A stretch of 37,117 nt of DNA. Source: CAYNNP01 sp964398215. Lineage in GTDB: Bacteria; Planctomycetota; Planctomycetia; Pirellulales; Pirellulaceae. The notes beneath the pieces were generated by a model that saw nothing but the letters and a program-made list of their open reading frames with translations, did no database searches and was not told the DNA's origin. This document shows, piece after piece, positions 34,388-37,117 of the stretch. How positions within the stretch are numbered: position 1 is the stretch's first letter; every line of letters starts with the position of its first letter. The DNA lies in the NCBI GenBank assembly GCA_964398215.1, contig CAYNNP010000038.1:1-37117 (forward strand), in the 5' to 3' direction. Position numbers and translations under genes: made by a program.

Positions 34388-34430
34388 ACCAAATCTGCGC
34401 TAGCCAACGCTCCCTGCGTCAGCCGAAAAA

Positions 34431-34811
34431 CTATGGCGTCGAATTCTTCATCGGCGCCGTCACGTACTGGCAACCAATTTGAAAGTACCGTCCGGAAGGA
34501 CGACAGTAGACGACTCGGCAAAGAAACTTCACCATCTCCATTCGGTATGGACTGAACTGCAATGTGATGTGTCGATAGTCAATGGGATCGGTGGAAACCA
34601 GCCCCGTTCCTTGGCCTGAAATATCGCGAGTGATTGCGTAAATGCGATAATCCAACTGACGCATTTTAGAGTCCATTGGAATCACGACAGCAGGAATCGT
34701 CACGGCGATCCGTTCAACGGCGCGTCGCTCCTGATTTTCGCGCTGCTCTAGCAGATAAGTTTGTTCAACTCTATCAATGAACGCACTGATCTCGTTTTCA
34801 AATACCAACAT
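34431..34811 (-). CDS. PilZ-domain protein (predicted c-di-GMP receptor)
   Basis: A 126-residue protein from the ATG at 34811 (another ATG at 34835 adds eight residues). A short N-terminal helix (NEISAFIDRVEQTYLLEQRE) leads into a PilZ barrel. Both c-di-GMP-binding motifs are intact: R30-A-V-E-R34 (RxxxR) and D63-I-S65-G-Q-G68 (DxSxxG). Later strands include VKFLCRVVYCRPSGRYFQIGCQYV. PilZ proteins change their partner's activity when c-di-GMP binds, often in motility, polysaccharide synthesis or attachment. It stands alone between the sulfatase (convergent) and rdgB, so its partner is not evident. Confidence 0.82.
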   Translation of the reverse strand: MLVFENEISAFIDRVEQTYLLEQRENQERRAVERIAVTIPAVVIPMDSKMRQLDYRIYAITRDISGQGTGLVSTDPIDYRHITLQFSPYRMEMVKFLCRVVYCRPSGRYFQIGCQYVTAPMKNSTP

Positions 34812-35051
34812 GATTGCACCCGTCGATTCAAGCATCCCCGCCTAATGGTCATATCGTCGACGGATACGCCACGTATTTCCGCACACTGTGTAAGTCACGC
34901 AAACAATCGAATTACAATTCCTGGATTGCCCGGATTTAATAGTGGCGATAACACGATCGGGTGGGATGTCGCCTCGCTAGCGAAGGGTGACCAGAATCAC
35001 GCCTTACTGTACCGACGAAGAATCGACGCCGGCTCGTGCAAGCTGCCTGGT

Positions 35052-35654
35052 TTATGCCGGCTTAACCCGGAGCAACGCTGGCAAGAGTTTTCGCAGCGCA
35101 CGTGAGCGATGGCTGATGGCTCGCTTGACTTGAAGATCTAATTCGGCGAACGTGCGATGATATTCACGGATCTCAAACAACGGGTCGTAACCGAATCCTC
35201 CATCGCCGGATGGTTCACGACGAATTCTCCCAAAGCACTTTCCGCTGGTCTCAAGCTGGACATTGCCATCGGGATCCGACAGGCAAAAACAACAGTTGTA
35301 ATGCGCACCACGCTTTTCATCAGGCACATCTGCCAGCTCTTGCAATAGCTTGTTGTTGTTCGCAACGTGATTGCCGTGCTCGCCACCATAGCGAGCCGAG
35401 AAAATGCCTGGTCGCCCGTCGAGGGCGTCCACACTTAGCCCGCTGTCTTCCGCTAGAACCCAGCGACCAAGCAACTTGGCTTGGACCACGGCTTTTAAAG
35501 CAGCGTTTTCGGCAAAGGTCGATCCGGTTTCTTCGACATCAATCGACTCAGGGATCTCTGAAAGCGGTGTGAGCTTGAAATGTTGTTCTGGAATCAACAG
35601 GCGAAACTCGACGATTTTCTTTTCGTTACCTGTCCCCAGAACCAAATCGAACAT
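35052..35654 (-). CDS. rdgB: Non-canonical purine NTP pyrophosphatase (RdgB/HAM1)
   Basis: A 200-residue housekeeping enzyme that hydrolyses dITP, ITP and XTP to the monophosphate and keeps these bases out of nucleic acids. Signature motifs are complete: TGNEKK (8-13), the AEDSGL loop with catalytic Asp70, RPGIFSARYGG (81-91), GFGYDPLF (153-160) and the C-terminal SHRSRAL (181-187). Length and start (MFDLVLGTGNEKK) are normal. Its start lies six bases after the stop of the upstream secreted-protein gene, so translation may be coupled and the pair co-transcribed, although the functions look unrelated. Confidence 0.97.
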   Translation of the reverse strand: MFDLVLGTGNEKKIVEFRLLIPEQHFKLTPLSEIPESIDVEETGSTFAENAALKAVVQAKLLGRWVLAEDSGLSVDALDGRPGIFSARYGGEHGNHVANNNKLLQELADVPDEKRGAHYNCCFCLSDPDGNVQLETSGKCFGRIRREPSGDGGFGYDPLFEIREYHRTFAELDLQVKRAISHRSRALRKLLPALLRVKPA

Positions 35655-35660
35655 TGAATG

Positions 35661-36788
35661 CTATCTCCGCAGCGCGCTGTAAAGGCTTTTTCGTGTTATT
35701 TTTGGAACTGCAATTGGCTTTGGTTGTACATCAAATGGAATCATCGCAACATGGTGTGCAGCAACGCCATTGGAGTTCGGCATCATGCTCGCTCGATTCC
35801 GATTCAATGCACTGTACTTTTCCATCACGCGCATGATCGCAGGCTCGTACTGGTATCCGCCGTTGGGCAGTTCGTGTCCTAGGCTGTCAAAGCTACCAAT
35901 GGTAACCAATGAGCGATGGCGGTCGTGGTATTGATACGCTTCCTCGCCATCTTTGCGGAGCGCCGTCACCATCTTGGCCGCATCGGCAGCGTATCTGTCC
36001 AGTCGCCTCATGTTAGGAATGAACTTCTTGCCGTTATTGCCGTCGACAAGAGCACGTTGACCTTCGAATGTTCGCACCACGACCGTGTACTTTCCGTCGC
36101 ACTCCAGCAAGTTGAATTTTTTATCTTCGTTCAATTGTTTGACAAAGGAATCGACTTCCGGTGCGGAGAAGAAATCTTTCGGAAGCATCGGATTTCGTGT
36201 CACAAAGGCATTCGCCATCGGGCCTTTTTTGGTCGTACCGCCGACGCGTTCTAGCAATTTTTTATGTATCGCCTTGACCGTCGTCACCGGGGTCTTCGCA
36301 TTGGTTTCTTGGGCAATATTCGCTTGACGAAAAACGGCCAAATCCGCCGACTTCAACCGCTTGAGGTCGCGATCGATTGATGGGTGGTTGACGCTGTCGT
36401 ACTCACCGACAAGTACGGCGTGGGCTTCATAGCTATACTCATTGGCGTATCGTGCACGTCGATTAGGAGCCGTGGTCACACCAGGGTTCTGTGTAAAGTC
36501 GAACTTTTCGTTGTAGACAAAAGCAGTCAGACGCAATTGCTGCTTGATCTCGCTTGCCAATTGCTCAGCGCGCGTCTTGGAGTTGCTGCCGACAAAGGTG
36601 TGAGCCAAAATCAGCCACGGCCCATCTTCTTTCACCAACTGTTTCGCAGGCTCCGGCGCACCGTTGGATCGCTTGAAGATCTTTTGTAGAAAGTTTGGCC
36701 GGCCAGCACTGGCCACCGAGCAACTGATTGCCAGCAAGCAGGTAGCAATGATTTGCAAACTGATTCGGCGCGATTGAATCGATGACAT
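35661..36788 (-). CDS. Secreted protein of unknown function
   Basis: An exported protein of 375 residues from the ATG at 36788, which starts a signal peptide (MSSIQSRRISLQIIATCLLAI, cleaved near VASAG). The mature region has a mixed alpha/beta pattern with few cysteines: GPWLILAHTFVGSNSKTRAEQLASEIKQQLRL, a SPOR-like reading of ALVGEYDSVNHPSIDRDLKRLK, and KYTVVVRTFEGQRALVDGN followed by a helical AADAAKMVTALRKDGEEAYQYHDRHRSLVTIGSF. Repeated LxxAHTFxG and VxVRTFxGxxA patterns hint at a duplicated sheet-helix unit that handles peptidoglycan or polymer, but that is inference. I do not recognise the family. It lies upstream of rdgB in the same probable operon. Confidence 0.7.
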   Translation of the reverse strand: MSSIQSRRISLQIIATCLLAISCSVASAGRPNFLQKIFKRSNGAPEPAKQLVKEDGPWLILAHTFVGSNSKTRAEQLASEIKQQLRLTAFVYNEKFDFTQNPGVTTAPNRRARYANEYSYEAHAVLVGEYDSVNHPSIDRDLKRLKSADLAVFRQANIAQETNAKTPVTTVKAIHKKLLERVGGTTKKGPMANAFVTRNPMLPKDFFSAPEVDSFVKQLNEDKKFNLLECDGKYTVVVRTFEGQRALVDGNNGKKFIPNMRRLDRYAADAAKMVTALRKDGEEAYQYHDRHRSLVTIGSFDSLGHELPNGGYQYEPAIMRVMEKYSALNRNRASMMPNSNGVAAHHVAMIPFDVQPKPIAVPKITRKSLYSALRR

Positions 36789-37117
36789 TTTTAAATCCCA
36801 AAACCGAAATTGATTGTTCAAGTGGTTGCGGGATACCAGATTACGACCAACCAATGAAAGACAGAATTCGCACCGTGAAACACGACAGGTTTTTCAGCAC
36901 GCAATTAGACCACTGAATTCGTCAGAAATCCGTCTAGACGATCTGCAGGTGGCAATCCCACCATGCAAACGCAACGTAAGCGTCCATCGCCTCAGACCTA
37001 CCAGATGTGGCATTGGTTCTTGGTAACCCGACGCGTGAGCGAGGGACCGAGTCAAGATTGAATGTCCCTCGCTCACGCTTTTTGAAGTTGCGCTTTTTGA
37101 TGTGGTGTTTGGTTGTA
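36789..37117. other. Intergenic region with the right hairpin repeat
   Basis: About 329 bases to the end of the window without a convincing gene. It should hold the promoter of the minus-strand secreted-protein gene ending at 35661, and it contains the 78-bp repeat at 37020-37097. The sequence is cut at the window edge. Confidence 0.5.
37020..37097 (-). repeat. 78-bp hairpin repeat, right copy (inverted)
   Basis: Read on the minus strand this matches 113-190 at 76 of 78 positions, with the same 15-bp stem, 16-base loop, leader and tail. The two copies therefore lie in inverted orientation about 37 kb apart. Homology ends sharply at both edges. Its loop and leader each have one difference from the left copy, while the stem is unchanged. 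Confidence 0.85.

Noticed and set aside
113..37097. The whole window as a composite transposon bounded by the inverted repeats
   Set aside because: There is no transposase or integrase, the interior includes housekeeping genes (carA, rdgB, hemQ, tat), and the repeats are hairpin elements likely to be dispersed.

Overview
The window looks like chromosomal DNA of a marine-type planctomycete (Pirellulaceae, Rhodopirellula-like). The support is the family mix rather than a marker gene: a PSCyt1/DUF1549/DUF1553 cytochrome-like protein followed directly by a DUF1501 protein, a DUF1571 protein, a secreted PQQ-propeller/LamG protein, an ASPIC/UnbV lipoprotein, a sulfatase, a TatA pair, and long intergenic spacers with dispersed hairpin repeats. 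Base composition is close to balanced. I see no rRNA, tRNA, CRISPR array, phage genes, transposase or integrase.

Layout. 0.4-4.3 kb: large secreted beta-propeller protein (+). 4.3-5.8 kb: two-gene minus operon (TPR/Ca-loop secreted protein, then a CxxCxxCC cluster protein). 5.9-6.7 kb: minus-strand Tat operon (possible 32-aa leader ORF, TatA, second TatA-like protein, strong terminator). 6.8-10.3 kb: AEC-family transporter (+) convergent with an S9 prolyl oligopeptidase-type peptidase (-). 10.5-14.2 kb: TPR/FG-GAP/UnbV lipoprotein and an AcpH-like protein (+). 14.2-17.0 kb: TIM-barrel protein (-), small receiver-like protein (+), secreted Tyr/Pro-rich coiled-coil protein (-). 17.2-19.1 kb: divergent HAD phosphatase (-) and DUF3754 membrane protein (+). 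19.2-23.4 kb: PSD1-type/DUF1501 operon (+). 23.5-27.8 kb: carA, O-antigen ligase-like and Wzz-like genes (-). 28.0-30.1 kb: hemQ (-) and DUF1571 protein (+). 30.3-32.2 kb: response regulator, hemerythrin-like protein and family 2 glycosyltransferase (-). 32.6-32.9 kb: structured, terminator-ended intergenic segment. 32.9-34.4 kb: sulfatase (+). 34.4-36.8 kb: PilZ protein, rdgB and a secreted protein (-).

How the genes fit together. Housekeeping genes (carA, rdgB, hemQ, tat) are interspersed with lineage-specific envelope and secreted genes. Two proteins here (DUF1501 and DUF1571) carry twin-arginine-like N-termini and are plausible clients of the Tat genes in the same window. Wzz plus O-antigen ligase, and more loosely the glycosyltransferase, suggest surface polysaccharide assembly; sulfatase, peptidase and LamG/propeller proteins suggest use of external polymers. 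Regulation is represented by a single-domain response regulator and by a PilZ protein with intact c-di-GMP-binding motifs.

No obvious new multi-gene defence or mobile system is visible. The most unusual features are a 78-bp hairpin element present near both ends of the window in opposite orientation (76 of 78 positions identical), two other hairpin repeats that share a common leader, a candidate structured RNA upstream of the sulfatase, a well-initiated 32-codon ORF ahead of tatA, and a methyltransferase-like domain fused to a secreted beta-propeller.
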